Part shown: piece after piece, positions 1 to 9,082 of the stretch
Numbering within the stretch: position 1 is the stretch's first letter
Layout: each line of letters starts with the position of its first letter
Source of the DNA: Pseudomonas shahriarae
Lineage (GTDB): Bacteria; Pseudomonadota; Gammaproteobacteria; Pseudomonadales; Pseudomonadaceae
Assembly: GCF_014268455.2 (NCBI RefSeq)
Contig: NZ_CP077085.1
Coordinates: 2,232,001-2,296,000 of the forward strand
DNA: 64,000 bases
Reading direction: 5' to 3'
Program-made: the position numbers and the translations under genes
The notes under the pieces: generated by a model
The model's database searches: none
Seen by the model: the letters and a program-made list of their open reading frames with translations, nothing else
What the model was told of the DNA's origin: nothing

Positions 1-257
1 AAGAAGGCATGGAAGACGTCTGCGAAGCCATTTTCTTCGAAGAGCGCCTGGTTTCCGTAGAGCTGCCGACCACCATCGTGCGTAAGGTCGCCTACACCGA
101 AGGTTCCGCTCGCGGCGACACTTCGGGCAAAGTGATGAAGCCTGCCAAGCTGTCTAACGGTACCGAACTGCAAGTTGCTGATTTCATCGAAATCGACGAC
201 CTGATCGAAATCGACACCCGTGAAGGTGGTTCGTACAAAGGTCGCGCCAAGAAGTAA
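1..257 (+). CDS. efp: Elongation factor P, C-terminal part (5' end outside window)
   Basis: Partial gene; the window opens inside the reading frame and 84 codons plus stop remain of a protein usually about 188 residues long. EF-P binds between the ribosomal P and E sites and relieves stalling at polyproline stretches. The visible part covers the second and third OB-type domains, with EF-P-like segments such as EGMEDV at the start and [12 protein letters not shown] near the end. The modified lysine of domain I lies upstream and cannot be checked. A strong terminator follows 17 bases after the stop, so this is the end of the transcript. The family call is confident; only the N-terminus is missing. 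Confidence 0.93.
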   Translation, partial: EGMEDVCEAIFFEERLVSVELPTTIVRKVAYTEGSARGDTSGKVMKPAKLSNGTELQVADFIEIDDLIEIDTREGGSYKGRAKK

Positions 258-273
258 TTCTGGTGTTACCAAT

Positions 274-303
274 AAAAAACCCGACCAAGAGTCGGGTTTT
301 TTT
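274..303. terminator. Bidirectional terminator between efp and ohr
   Basis: AAAAAACCCGAC and GTCGGGTTTTTTT form a perfect stem around a five-base loop, with A and T tracts on both flanks. It can therefore end efp (+) and the convergent ohr (-), whose stop lies 16 bases away. Confidence 0.9.
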
Positions 304-318
304 ATGCCTGTTTACCTG

Positions 319-738
319 TCACACCGTGACATGCAAGCGCACATCCACATTGCCACGGGTAGCGTTGGAGTACGGGCAGACTTGATGTGCAGCGTCTACC
401 AGGCTCTGTGCTTCATCTTGCGCCAGGCCGGGCAGGGATATGTGAAGGTCGATGTCCAGGCCAAAACCACCGGGAATCTGGCCGATGCCGACGTGGGCGG
501 TGATCGAGGCATCATCGGGGATTTTGCGTTTGCTCTGGCTGGCGACGAATTTCAGGGCGCCGATAAAGCAGGCCGAATAGCCAGCAGCGAACAGTTGTTC
601 CGGGTTGGTGGCCTGGCCGCCCGCGCCGCCCAGCTCTTTAGGGGTAGAGAGCTTGACATCGAGGATGCTGTCGCTGGAAACGGCACGACCATCTCGGCCG
701 CCGGTGGCGGTGGCTACTGCGGTATAGAGGGTTTGCAT
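319..738 (-). CDS. ohr: Organic hydroperoxide resistance protein Ohr
   Basis: Ohr is a cytoplasmic thiol peroxidase of the OsmC/Ohr fold that reduces organic and fatty-acid hydroperoxides, using lipoylated proteins as electron donor. The 139-residue length is typical. Both redox cysteines are present: one in YSACFIGAL (near residue 57) and one in HQVCPYSNATRGN near the C-terminus, the hallmark that separates Ohr from OsmC. The gene lies downstream of, and on the same strand as, its MarR-type regulator ohrR, with 129 bases between them holding two inverted-repeat operators. Expression is therefore probably derepressed by organic peroxides. Order efp-ohr-ohrR matches the P. aeruginosa arrangement as remembered. 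Confidence 0.95.
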   Translation of the reverse strand: MQTLYTAVATATGGRDGRAVSSDSILDVKLSTPKELGGAGGQATNPEQLFAAGYSACFIGALKFVASQSKRKIPDDASITAHVGIGQIPGGFGLDIDLHISLPGLAQDEAQSLVDAAHQVCPYSNATRGNVDVRLHVTV

Positions 739-760
739 CAGGGATTCCTCGCTGGTTTTT

Positions 761-822
761 GCGCTAAATGTTTGCGCGCAAAGTAAGTGGCGAGATGAAT
801 GTATCGCGCAAATGTTTAGCGC
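761..822. promoter_or_regulatory. Two inverted-repeat sites upstream of ohr, probable OhrR operators
   Basis: GCGCTAAATGTTTGCGC (761-777) and GCGCAAATGTTTAGCGC (806-822) are two imperfect inverted repeats of the same design, with GCGC ends and an AT-rich core, starting 45 bases apart. They sit 23 and 68 bases before the ohr start codon. A perfect TTTGCGCGCAAA palindrome (771-782) overlaps the first. Position and symmetry fit binding sites for the MarR-family repressor encoded just upstream. The assignment to OhrR is inference. Confidence 0.65.
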
Positions 823-867
823 GCAATATAAATTTTTGAAGTGATCGTGATCACCTTTTGGGGGCGG

Positions 868-1311
868 CTAGACGCTGGCCTGCAGATTCCTGCGCAGCTC
901 CAGCAAGTCGGCTTGCAGCTTCTGCAGTTGCTCCATCTGCAAGCCGCTGGCGCCAAGGATGCAGGGAGGAACATCCATGGCCTTGTCCCGCAGTGCTCGG
1001 CCAGCCTCGGTCAACTCCACCACGACCACACGCTCATCGGCGCGGCTGCGGGTGCGGCTTAACAGGCCTTCGGCTTCCAGGCGCTTGAGCAGTGGGGTCA
1101 GTGAGCCCGGATCGGTGAGCAGGCGATTGCTGATTTCACCCACGGTCAAACCATCTTGTTCCCACAACACCATCATGGCCAAGTACTGCGGGTAGGTCAG
1201 GCCAAGGGCCTGCAGCAGGGGTTTGTAGGCCTTGGTCATCAACAACGAGGTGGAGTGCAGGGCGAAGCACAGTTGGTTGTCGAGGAGCAGGGCGTCGCAA
1301 GAGTGGGTCAT
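868..1311 (-). CDS. ohrR: OhrR, MarR-family organic peroxide sensor
   Basis: Dimeric winged-helix repressor of ohr that loses DNA binding when its reactive cysteine is oxidised by organic hydroperoxides. The 147-residue protein carries the expected cysteine at position 15 (DNQLCFALH) and a second at 116 (VPPCIL), the two-cysteine layout of Xanthomonas-type OhrR. The conserved [11 protein letters not shown] segment and the winged helix ([12 protein letters not shown] ... RADER) are intact. It is encoded upstream of ohr on the same strand. A weaker copy of the ohr operator pattern, with AGCGG and ACGCG around an AAATCTTT core, lies before its own start at about 1346-1367 and may mean autoregulation. 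Confidence 0.92.
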   Translation of the reverse strand: MTHSCDALLLDNQLCFALHSTSLLMTKAYKPLLQALGLTYPQYLAMMVLWEQDGLTVGEISNRLLTDPGSLTPLLKRLEAEGLLSRTRSRADERVVVVELTEAGRALRDKAMDVPPCILGASGLQMEQLQKLQADLLELRRNLQASV

Positions 1312-1388
1312 GGCAGTGCCTTAAAGCGTATTTGATCTGGAATCTAGCGGCCAAATCTTTAACGCGCCAGACAATTCTGCAGGCGCAG

Positions 1389-2339
1389 TCAGCCCCAACC
1401 ACTTTGCAACGCCAGATCCCACGGCGGGACGGGGCTGAAACGGCTCTTGAGGTACTCCAGCAGCAGACGGCTGCGAGCATTGGCTTGCTGTTCCAGGCGC
1501 AGGGCGTAGATGCCGGCGGTTTCTGCGGTCGGCAGGCCGTTTTCGCAGAATAACGGCACCAGTTCGCCGCGCACCAGGTACTCACTGGTCAGCCAGGTGG
1601 GCAGGTGAGCGATGCCCAGTCCGGCCAGAGCGCCCGATAGCAGGGCTTCGGCATTGTTGGCGCTCATGCGGATGCGCTGTGGGCGGTAAGTGTTCTTGCG
1701 ACCATCCAGTTCAAAACGCCAGGCGAACATCGGCGCCAGACCTTCCCAGTCCAGGCCGTCGTGTTCGCTGAGTTGGCTGGGATGGGCCGGCGTGCCACGG
1801 TTTTTCAGGTAGGCCGGGCTGGCGCAGGCGATTCGCACGATGCTGGCCAAAGGCGTGGCGATCAGCCGTGTGTCGACGATATGTCCGGCCCGCAGCACCA
1901 GGTCGACCTTGCCCAGGTGCTCGCCCTGCATGTCGACAAAACTGTCGATCAGATGCAGGTGCACGTCCAGGCCCGGATAGACCGTCAGAAAGTCCGCGAT
2001 TGCCGGTGCCAGGTGTCGCCGGCCAAAGGCGGCGGGCGCGTCCACGCGAATCAGGCCCTCGGGCGCATGGCTGAGTGATACCGCCTCGGCTCGCGCCAGT
2101 TGCAACTCCCGGACAATCCGCCGCGCCCGCTCGGCAAATGCCAGGCCGGCGGGGGTGGGCAGCACCGCGTGGGTACTGCGCAGGAACAGCTGGCTGCCCA
2201 TGGCGCTTTCCAGGCTGTCGATCCGCCGGGCCACGGCCGAGGGCGTCAGCGGATGGCGCCGCGCCGCTGCGGAAAAGCTTCCGGCCTCCAGCACGTCGAG
2301 GAACAGGCCCAGTTGATCGGTCAAGGTCGTGGGGTTCAT
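1389..2339 (-). CDS. LysR-family transcriptional regulator
   Basis: Standard LysR-type regulator of 316 residues: an N-terminal winged helix (FLDVLEAGSFSAAARR, then PSAVARRIDSLE) followed by a periplasmic-binding-like effector domain beginning near residue 90. The ATG at 2339 gives the normal family N-terminus; a longer frame upstream has no family support. It is divergent from the TauE/SafE-type permease gene, the usual position for a LysR protein that controls its neighbour, so regulation of the permease is a reasonable but unproven guess. Effector unknown. The 110 bases between the two genes hold the shared promoter region; no operator was identified. Confidence 0.85.
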   Translation of the reverse strand: MNPTTLTDQLGLFLDVLEAGSFSAAARRHPLTPSAVARRIDSLESAMGSQLFLRSTHAVLPTPAGLAFAERARRIVRELQLARAEAVSLSHAPEGLIRVDAPAAFGRRHLAPAIADFLTVYPGLDVHLHLIDSFVDMQGEHLGKVDLVLRAGHIVDTRLIATPLASIVRIACASPAYLKNRGTPAHPSQLSEHDGLDWEGLAPMFAWRFELDGRKNTYRPQRIRMSANNAEALLSGALAGLGIAHLPTWLTSEYLVRGELVPLFCENGLPTAETAGIYALRLEQQANARSRLLLEYLKSRFSPVPPWDLALQSGWG

Positions 2340-2449
2340 GGGGGATTCGCTTGTGCGGATTTGGCATAGCCATTGTGCGTTGCTGTGCGTTTCCATACCA
2401 GAGTGGACTGCGTAGCATGCAGGGCTTGAGACGGTGCAGGGGTACGGTT

Positions 2450-3199
2450 GTGGTGGATATGGCGATGTATGTGGTGCTGGGCATAGCCCTGGGTACCGTC
2501 GGCGGGCTGTTTGGCATTGGTGGCGGGCTGATCGCGATTCCGGTGCTGGGCGTCTTGTTTGGCCTGGATCAGCAAATCGCCCAAGGCACTGCGCTGGTGA
2601 TGGTCGTGCCCAATGTGATGTTGGCGCTGTGGCGTTATCACCAGCGCAACCGCATTGAGCTGCGCCATGCCTTGCCGCTTGGCATCACGGGGTTTTGCTT
2701 TGCCTGGCTGGGTTCGATCTGGGCGGTAGGCATTGATGCGGGCGTGATGCGCATTGGTTTTATCGCATTTTTGGTGGCCCTGTCGGCGTACAACCTGGTG
2801 CGCATGGTCACCAGCAATGCGCCACCTTCGGCGCAGATGCGCTATTCCTGGCCGTGGCTGGGGGTATTGGGCGCGGCGTCGGGATCCATGGGGGGCCTGT
2901 TTGGTGTTGGCGGCGCGGTGGTTGCCACACCGGTGTTGACCAGCGTGTTCGGCACCACCCAGGTGGTTGCACAGGGCCTGTCCCTGGCACTGGCCTTGCC
3001 CAGCACCGGCGTCACCCTGGTGACTTATGCCTGGCACCAGGAAGTGGATTGGCTGATCGGCGTGCCCCTGGCGGTCGGCGGGCTGCTGAGTATCAGTTGG
3101 GGGGTGAAAATCGCCCACGCGTTGCCGGAGCGCCTGCTGCGCGGTTTGTTCTGCGGCTTCCTGGTGGTATGCGCGGTGATGTTGACCTTTAAAGTCTGA
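2450..3199 (+). CDS. Sulfite exporter TauE/SafE family membrane permease
   Basis: Polytopic inner-membrane protein of about 249 residues from the TauE/SafE (DUF81) family, whose members move sulfite, sulfoacetate or related small organic anions. The two family repeats are plain: GTVGGLFGIGGGLIAIPVLG near the N-terminus and a second GGLFGVGGAVVATP in the middle, each followed by hydrophobic helices. I place the start at GTG 2450 because AGGGGT (2438-2443) lies six bases upstream; ATG 2459 is the alternative and changes only three residues. The 3' end overlaps the convergent LysR gene by 11 bases. Substrate cannot be read from sequence. Confidence 0.85.
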   Translation: MVDMAMYVVLGIALGTVGGLFGIGGGLIAIPVLGVLFGLDQQIAQGTALVMVVPNVMLALWRYHQRNRIELRHALPLGITGFCFAWLGSIWAVGIDAGVMRIGFIAFLVALSAYNLVRMVTSNAPPSAQMRYSWPWLGVLGAASGSMGGLFGVGGAVVATPVLTSVFGTTQVVAQGLSLALALPSTGVTLVTYAWHQEVDWLIGVPLAVGGLLSISWGVKIAHALPERLLRGLFCGFLVVCAVMLTFKV

Positions 3200-4079
3200 A
3201 GCCTTCGAGGATGTACTCGGCCAGGCACTCGGTGATGGGCGAGGTCATATTCGGGTTGCGCAGCAGGCGCAAGTTGACCGTGTGCAGTGGGCCGAAACCT
3301 TCGTCACTGCCGAGTATCCGCAGATCGTCGGTGACCAGGCTTTCCATCATCACCGTCACCGCCAGCCCCGCACCCACCACGGCCTGGATCGCCGCACCGT
3401 TGGAGCTGTGGTAGGCCAGGCGATACTCGCGCCCCACGGCCTCCAGCGAGGCGCGCGCCCATTGCGTGCAAAAGCTGTCCAGGCCGGCGATCGCCAGGGG
3501 CAGGGTCTCGTGTTCATCCACGCAGAAGCACGGTGACGCCACCCAGACCATGCGCTCGTTGCGCAGCTGTTCGCCGATTTCATTCCCCGGTTCACGGCTG
3601 ACCACGGTCAACGCCAGGTCACGTCGCTGCATCAACACGGGCGTGCCTTCGCAGTGCATCTCAATCTGGATCAGCGGGTAGGCCTTGGAAAAGCGCTTGA
3701 GGATACCGGGCAGGTAGCGCATCACGTAGTCGTCCGGGGTGCCGATGCGCACCAGCCCGACCATATGCGGCTCGCGCAAGGTATTGAACACCTCGCTGTG
3801 CAGCTTCAGGATGCGCCGCGCATACCCCAGCAACACCTGGCCCTCGGGCGTAAGCCTGACCTGCCGGCCATCACGCTCGAACAACTTGCGCTGCAACACG
3901 TCCTCCTCCAGACGCTTCATTTGCATACTGACCGCCGATTGGGTGCGGTTGACCTTCTCGCCGGCGCGGGTGAAACCACCCTGGTCGGCGATGGCGACGA
4001 AGGTGCGCAGCACGTCGGTATCAATGCTCGGGTAGTTGTTCAATTGATCAATCTCTGAGATGTGTTGCATAAAAAACAT
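3189..4079 (-). CDS. LysR-family transcriptional regulator (LrhA/HexA-like)
   Basis: LysR-type regulator of 296 residues. The helix-turn-helix is clear (DVLRTFVAIADQGGFTRAGE, then QSAVSMQMKRLEEDV) and the effector domain starts with VRIGTPDDYVMRYLP, a pattern typical of the LrhA/HexA/PecT branch, which often controls motility, exoproducts or virulence. The start at 4079 or the internal ATG at 4070 are both possible (MFFMQHI). Its tail overlaps the convergent permease gene by 11 bases, so the two transcripts are antisense at their ends. Target genes cannot be inferred from the position. Confidence 0.84.
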   Translation of the reverse strand: MFFMQHISEIDQLNNYPSIDTDVLRTFVAIADQGGFTRAGEKVNRTQSAVSMQMKRLEEDVLQRKLFERDGRQVRLTPEGQVLLGYARRILKLHSEVFNTLREPHMVGLVRIGTPDDYVMRYLPGILKRFSKAYPLIQIEMHCEGTPVLMQRRDLALTVVSREPGNEIGEQLRNERMVWVASPCFCVDEHETLPLAIAGLDSFCTQWARASLEAVGREYRLAYHSSNGAAIQAVVGAGLAVTVMMESLVTDDLRILGSDEGFGPLHTVNLRLLRNPNMTSPITECLAEYILEGFRL

Positions 4080-4137
4080 TCGTTGGATTGATCATAGCCC
4101 CAGGCCCAGACTTTAGTCATCCCCACTGGAGGGCGAG

Positions 4138-4347
4138 ATGATGAAGGGTCAAAGAGGTTATGTGTTGTTGGTGAAACGCCCGTTGGCCGGGGTGTTTCAA
4201 AGGGTTTGCCGTTGGTACGCCGTGCAGCGCGAGCGTCAGGTCCTGGCAGAAATGAGTGATGACTCACTCAAGGATATTGGCTTGACCCGGGCGGATGTCG
4301 AGCATGAACGCCACCGGTTTGTGTGGAATGACCCGTTGGGTAAATGA
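4138..4347 (+). CDS. DUF1127 small protein
   Basis: 69-residue basic protein with a C-terminal DUF1127 motif: RERQVLAEMSDDSLKDIGLTR, a short helix-rich domain found in many small proteobacterial proteins, some of which bind RNA or affect phosphate and carbon metabolism. GGAGGG (4128-4133) lies four bases before the ATG, a strong ribosome site. It sits between a LysR gene (divergent) and the glycosylase gene downstream, with only 43 bases to the latter, so co-transcription is possible. Specific function unknown. Confidence 0.85.
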   Translation: MMKGQRGYVLLVKRPLAGVFQRVCRWYAVQRERQVLAEMSDDSLKDIGLTRADVEHERHRFVWNDPLGK

Positions 4348-4390
4348 CGGCCACCGCGCTACAGTCTGCGGGCGTAATCAGGAGATGCAC

Positions 4391-5623
4391 ATGCCCGCAG
4401 AACTGCGCTTTTCCCTCAAGCAAGCACGCCGCCTGGCACTGGCGGCCCAAGGCTTTTCCGGGCGCCAGCCGCCCGCACAGATCAAGGCAGCCCAGGTCAA
4501 TCGTCTGATCGAGCGCCTGGGTGTGTTGCAGATCGACTCGGTCAATGCCGTGGTGCGCTCCCACTACCTGCCGCTGTTTTCCCGCCTGGGTCATTACTCG
4601 CCGTTGCTGCTGGAACAGGCGGCCTGGAGCCAGGGGCGCAAGCGTACGCTGTTCGAGTATTGGGGGCATGAGGCCTCGCTGCTGCCGATGGCGCTGTATC
4701 CGCTGATGCGCTGGCGCATGCAGCGGGCGTCCGAGGGGCAGGGGATCTATCAGCAGATGGCGCGTTTTGGGCGCGAGCAACAGGCGACCATCCGCCGCGT
4801 GCTGGCCATCGTCGAACAGCAGGGTGCGTTGGGGGCGGGCAGCCTGTCGACCCGTGAAGAGCGCGCCGGGCCGTGGTGGGACTGGAGTGATGAAAAGCAG
4901 GCCCTGGAATGGCTGTTTGCCGCAGGACTGGTGACGGTGGCCGGGCGCCGTGGTTTCGAGCGGCTGTACGACCTGCCGGAGCGGGTTATCCCGGCAGCGA
5001 TTCTGCAACAGGCACCCTTGAGCGAGCACAGTGCCCAGCGTGGCCTGTTGCTGCATGCCGCGACGGCGCTGGGTATCGCCACGGAAAAGGACCTGCGCGA
5101 TTATTTTCGCCTGACCCCGGCAGAGGGTCGTGGGCGCCTCGCCGACTTGGTCGAGGATGGGCAATTGCAGGTCTGCCAGGTCCAGGGTTGGAAACAGCCG
5201 GCGTATTGCCTGCCCGAGCCAACGGTCCCGCGCAAGGTGACAGCCAGCGCCTTGCTGTCGCCCTTCGATTCATTGATCTGGGAGCGTAGCCGTACCGAGC
5301 GCCTGTTCGACTTTCGCTATCGGCTGGAGATCTACACCCCGCAGGACAAGCGGGTGTACGGCTATTACGTGCTGCCGTTCCTGCACAACGAACGCATCGC
5401 CGCACGGGTGGACCTGCGCGCCGAGCGTGCCAATGCGCGGTTGGCAGTGCATGCCGTGCATGAGGAAGAGCCGGGGTTGGATGAGGCGGGGATGTTGGCG
5501 CTGGCGTTGAGCCTGCGGCAGATGGCGGATTGGCTGGGGTTGGAGCAGGTGCAGATCAATTGTCAGCGGCACAGCGCAGCCCGGTTGCGGGTGGCAATGC
5601 TGGCAATGGAGGCTGGCAGATAG
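4391..5623 (+). CDS. ycaQ: YcaQ/AlkX-type DNA glycosylase (winged-helix, HTH_42 family)
   Basis: 410-residue member of the HTH_42 family. E. coli YcaQ (AlkX) excises bulky N7-alkylguanine lesions and unhooks interstrand cross-links; the AlkZ/AlkX group shares tandem winged helices and a beta-barrel. The Q-x-D catalytic motif that distinguishes AlkX from AlkZ (Q-x-Q) is visible as LQIDSVN, Gln47 and Asp49, followed by the family signature EYWGHEASLLP near residue 95. The start at ATG 4391 is preceded by CAGGAG at 4379-4384; an in-frame ATG at 4385 abuts that site and is less likely. A REP inverted repeat begins two bases after the stop codon. Confidence 0.83.
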   Translation: MPAELRFSLKQARRLALAAQGFSGRQPPAQIKAAQVNRLIERLGVLQIDSVNAVVRSHYLPLFSRLGHYSPLLLEQAAWSQGRKRTLFEYWGHEASLLPMALYPLMRWRMQRASEGQGIYQQMARFGREQQATIRRVLAIVEQQGALGAGSLSTREERAGPWWDWSDEKQALEWLFAAGLVTVAGRRGFERLYDLPERVIPAAILQQAPLSEHSAQRGLLLHAATALGIATEKDLRDYFRLTPAEGRGRLADLVEDGQLQVCQVQGWKQPAYCLPEPTVPRKVTASALLSPFDSLIWERSRTERLFDFRYRLEIYTPQDKRVYGYYVLPFLHNERIAARVDLRAERANARLAVHAVHEEEPGLDEAGMLALALSLRQMADWLGLEQVQINCQRHSAARLRVAMLAMEAGR

Positions 5624-5624
5624 G

Positions 5625-5692
5625 ACGCTATCGCGGGCAAGCCCTGCTCCCACATTGACCGTGGTGGGAGCCCGGCTTGCTCGCGATAGCGT
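5625..5692. repeat. REP pair (inverted repeat) downstream of ycaQ
   Basis: ACGCTATCGCGGGCAAGCCC opens the element and a near-complementary GGCTTGCTCGCGATAGCGT closes it, with GCTCCCAC and GTGGGAGC inside. This is the REP-type palindromic pair common between genes in fluorescent Pseudomonas. It lies between convergent genes and may also act as a transcript end. Confidence 0.85.
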
Positions 5693-5711
5693 TGGTTCAG
5701 GCCACACCTGC

Positions 5712-7058
5712 CTAGCGTTTGACCTGCTTCAACGTCTCGGCAATCAGGAACGCCAGCTCCAGCGACTGATCGGCATTCATTCGCGGGTCGCAATGGGTGT
5801 GGTACCGGTCCGACAAGCCATCTTCGGTAATCGGCCGCGCACCGCCGATGCACTCGGTGACATTCTGCCCGGTCATTTCAATATGAATCCCGCCAGCATA
5901 AGTGCCTTCGGCTTCATGGACCTGGAAGAATTCCTTCACTTCACTGAGGATCTGCGCGAAGTCCCGGGTCTTGTAGCCGCTGCTGGCCTTGATGGTGTTG
6001 CCATGCATCGGGTCGCTGCTCCACAACACCTGCTTGCCTTCGCGCTGCACGGCGCGGATCAGGTTGGGCAGGTGGTCGCCGACCTTGTTGGCGCCCATGC
6101 GTGCGATCAGGTTCAGGCGGCCGGGGTCGTTGTCCGGGTTGAGAATGTCGATCAGGCGAAGCAGATCCTCGGGGTTCATGCTCGGGCCGACCTTGACCCC
6201 GATCGGGTTGTTCACCCCGCGCAGGAACTCGACGTGGGCACCATCGAGCTGGCGTGTACGGTCGCCGATCCACAGCATATGGGCCGAACAGTCGTAGTAG
6301 TCGTTGGTCAGGCTGTCACGACGCACAAAGGCTTGCTCGTAGTTGAGCAGCAGCGCTTCGTGGGCGGTGAAGAAACTGGTCTCGCGCAGTTGTGGCGAGC
6401 TGTCCATGCCGCAGGCGCGCATGAAGGCCAGGGTTTCGTCGATGCGGTTTGCCAGTTGGCTGTACTTGTCGGCCAGCGCAGAGTTGGCGATAAAGTCCAG
6501 GTTCCACTTGTGCACCTGGTGCAGGTCGGCAAAACCGCCCTGGGCGAAGGCTCGCAGCAGGTTCAGGGTCGCGGTGGACTGGTGGTAGGACTGCAACAGG
6601 CGGTCCGGATCCGGGACGCGGCTTTTCTCGTCGAAGCCAATACCGTTGACGATATCGCCACGGTAGGCGGGCAGGGTGATGCCGTCGATGGTTTCATCGT
6701 TGGCCGAGCGCGGCTTGGCGAACTGGCCGGCCATGCGCCCGACCTTGACCACCGGGCAGCCGGCGGCGAAGGTCATGACAATGGCCATCTGCAGCAGCAC
6801 TTTGAAGGTGTCGCGGATTTTTGCAGCGGAGAACTCGGCAAAGCTCTCGGCGCAGTCGCCACCTTGCAGCAGGAATGCGCGACCCTGGGTCACTTCGGCA
6901 AACTGGCGGCGCAACTCCCTGGCTTCACCGGCGAATACCAGCGGCGGGTAACTGGCCAGGCTCTGCTCGACCTGCAGCAAGTGCGCGGCGTCAGGGTAGT
7001 GGGGTTGTTGCTGGATCGGCAGGGCGCGCCAGCTGTCGGGGCTCCAGGGTTGGCTCAT
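5712..7058 (-). CDS. 3-deoxy-7-phosphoheptulonate synthase, class II (DAHP synthase)
   Basis: First enzyme of the shikimate pathway: condenses phosphoenolpyruvate with erythrose 4-phosphate to DAHP. The 448-residue sequence is a plant-like class II enzyme. Recognisable blocks are [12 protein letters not shown] (residues 62-73), the [16 protein letters not shown] loop, GWDP-type substrate contacts [10 protein letters not shown] and the C-terminal [15 protein letters not shown] metal-site region. Length is that of the short AroA-II form lacking the extra regulatory insertions of phenazine or mycobacterial forms, so feedback control may differ from class I paralogues elsewhere in the genome. It is a single-gene unit, flanked by a REP pair at its 3' end. 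Confidence 0.92.
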   Translation of the reverse strand: MSQPWSPDSWRALPIQQQPHYPDAAHLLQVEQSLASYPPLVFAGEARELRRQFAEVTQGRAFLLQGGDCAESFAEFSAAKIRDTFKVLLQMAIVMTFAAGCPVVKVGRMAGQFAKPRSANDETIDGITLPAYRGDIVNGIGFDEKSRVPDPDRLLQSYHQSTATLNLLRAFAQGGFADLHQVHKWNLDFIANSALADKYSQLANRIDETLAFMRACGMDSSPQLRETSFFTAHEALLLNYEQAFVRRDSLTNDYYDCSAHMLWIGDRTRQLDGAHVEFLRGVNNPIGVKVGPSMNPEDLLRLIDILNPDNDPGRLNLIARMGANKVGDHLPNLIRAVQREGKQVLWSSDPMHGNTIKASSGYKTRDFAQILSEVKEFFQVHEAEGTYAGGIHIEMTGQNVTECIGGARPITEDGLSDRYHTHCDPRMNADQSLELAFLIAETLKQVKR

Positions 7059-7200
7059 CGTGAACTCGAATGAATGTCGGGAACGTGCATGTTATCAGCA
7101 ATTAGTGCGTGACCTGCTGGCGCCGCTTGGCCGACAATCGCGCCTTTCCCGCTTGCTACCAGGCGGCTTGAACCCGTGCCCGGGCCCATTAGGAGATGAA

Positions 7201-7956
7201 ATGACTGAGGAGCGCGTCGAGCGCCTGTTGGCTGAGGTCCACGATGACTTCGGCATGATCCGTGTGCTGGAAGTGGCCGATTACCGCTTTCTCGAGTTTG
7301 GCGATGCCATCGAGCAGAGCTGTGTGTTCACCGCCGATCCAAGCTGGCTGGAGTATGACTACACCCGTGCCATGTTGATTGGCGCCTTGTGCCACGAGCA
7401 TCCCGAAAGTGCGCTGTTCCTTGGCCTGGGGGCGGGGACGCTGACCCAGGCCTGCCTCAAGTTCCTGCCCCTGGAAGATGTCGAAGCCATTGAACTGCGC
7501 CCGGATGTACCGCGCCTGGCCATCGAATACCTGGGGCTGGATGATGATCCGCGGCTGTACATCCGCGTGGGCGATGCGCTGGAGTTGCTGGAGACGGCGG
7601 AGCCGGCGGACCTGATTTTCGTCGACTTGTATACCGATGTGGGGCCGGGGGTTGGCCACCTGGCCTGGACCTTCCTGGAGAACTGCCAGAAGAAGCTCAA
7701 CCCTGGTGGTTGGCTGGTGATCAATCAATGGGCCACCGATGATGGCAAGCCCCTGGGCGCTGCGTTGTTGCGTGGGCTTTATCATCGGCATTACTGGGAG
7801 CTGCCGGTGAAGGAGGGCAATGTGATCCTGATCGTGCCGGCGGACCTGGACCAGACGCTGGACCTGGCGGCGGTGTCTGCGCGGGCCGAGGCGCTGGCGC
7901 CGCGCCTGGGGTATTCGTTGCAGGCCTTGATCAAGGCGGTTCGGCCGGCGACTTAG
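7201..7956 (+). CDS. Spermidine-synthase-like Rossmann-fold protein
   Basis: 251-residue protein with the SAM/decarboxylated-SAM binding fold of the spermidine synthase family. ALFLGLGAGTLTQACLKFLP is the glycine-rich loop, VEAIELRPDVPRLA the acidic strand that binds the nucleoside, and LIFVDLYTDVG the motif IV region. Many Pseudomonas carry this short paralogue besides genuine speE; whether it makes spermidine or methylates something else is not clear from sequence. The ATG at 7201 is preceded by AGGAG at 7191-7195. A longer in-frame start at 7060 lacks family support. The gene is divergent from DAHP synthase. Confidence 0.75.
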   Translation: MTEERVERLLAEVHDDFGMIRVLEVADYRFLEFGDAIEQSCVFTADPSWLEYDYTRAMLIGALCHEHPESALFLGLGAGTLTQACLKFLPLEDVEAIELRPDVPRLAIEYLGLDDDPRLYIRVGDALELLETAEPADLIFVDLYTDVGPGVGHLAWTFLENCQKKLNPGGWLVINQWATDDGKPLGAALLRGLYHRHYWELPVKEGNVILIVPADLDQTLDLAAVSARAEALAPRLGYSLQALIKAVRPAT

Positions 7957-7982
7957 TTGCCTGTACTGGCCGCATTGCGGCC

Positions 7983-8200
7983 TAGGTCTCTGCACATCTC
8001 TTTAGTGCTTCTCAGGTTTGTGTACATATCTGTTGCTGCGGGCATGCCGAGCCTAGGCGAGGCACCGAGTGGTGGCAAAAGCGCTTTGGTTATTTTCGCG
8101 CTTTTCGAAAGTGAGCCGCCGTCAGGGCGGAACCAATAGCCGCCGTTACCGCAGCAATGGCTATGTACACATACCGAGAAGAGAGTTGTGTAGAGACCTA
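7983..8200. mobile_element. MITE-like element with about 50-bp terminal inverted repeats
   Basis: The left end, beginning TAGGTCTCTGCACATCTC, is mirrored at the right end, whose complement begins TAGGTCTCTACACAACTC. The complementarity continues inward through TGTGTACATA and TTGCTGCGG on both arms. The core holds only fragments of open frames and no transposase. Such short, transposase-free, inverted-repeat elements are typical of MITEs or of the P. fluorescens intergenic repeat families. It fills most of the 334-base gap between the spermidine-synthase-like gene and the enoyl-CoA hydratase gene. Confidence 0.7.
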
Positions 8201-8206
8201 TGCTCA

Positions 8207-8220
8207 TCGCGGGCAAGCCC
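8207..8220. repeat. Partial REP half-site
   Basis: CGCGGGCAAGCCC is the conserved arm of the local REP family, here as a single copy next to the MITE-like element. The rest of the gap to 8290 shows no gene. Confidence 0.5.
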
Positions 8221-8290
8221 ACAGGTGTACGCAGTCAAATGGGACGGTGCGCCGATTCGACTTACTCACGATGAGGCCATCACTGCCTGC

Positions 8291-9082
<792 letters not shown>

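Noticed and set aside
841..854. GTGATCGTGATCAC between ohrR and ohr as an Anr or Vfr site
   Set aside because: It lies just past the ohrR stop, outside the best promoter position, and is too short and common a pattern to support a regulator on its own.
5655..7073. 472-codon plus-strand frame opposite DAHP synthase
   Set aside because: Shadow of the high-GC gene on the other strand, with low-complexity Val/Gly/Gln-rich translation.
7953..8222. 89-codon minus-strand frame in the intergenic repeat
   Set aside because: It is formed by the inverted-repeat element itself; similar frames arise from copies of such repeats and are not genes.
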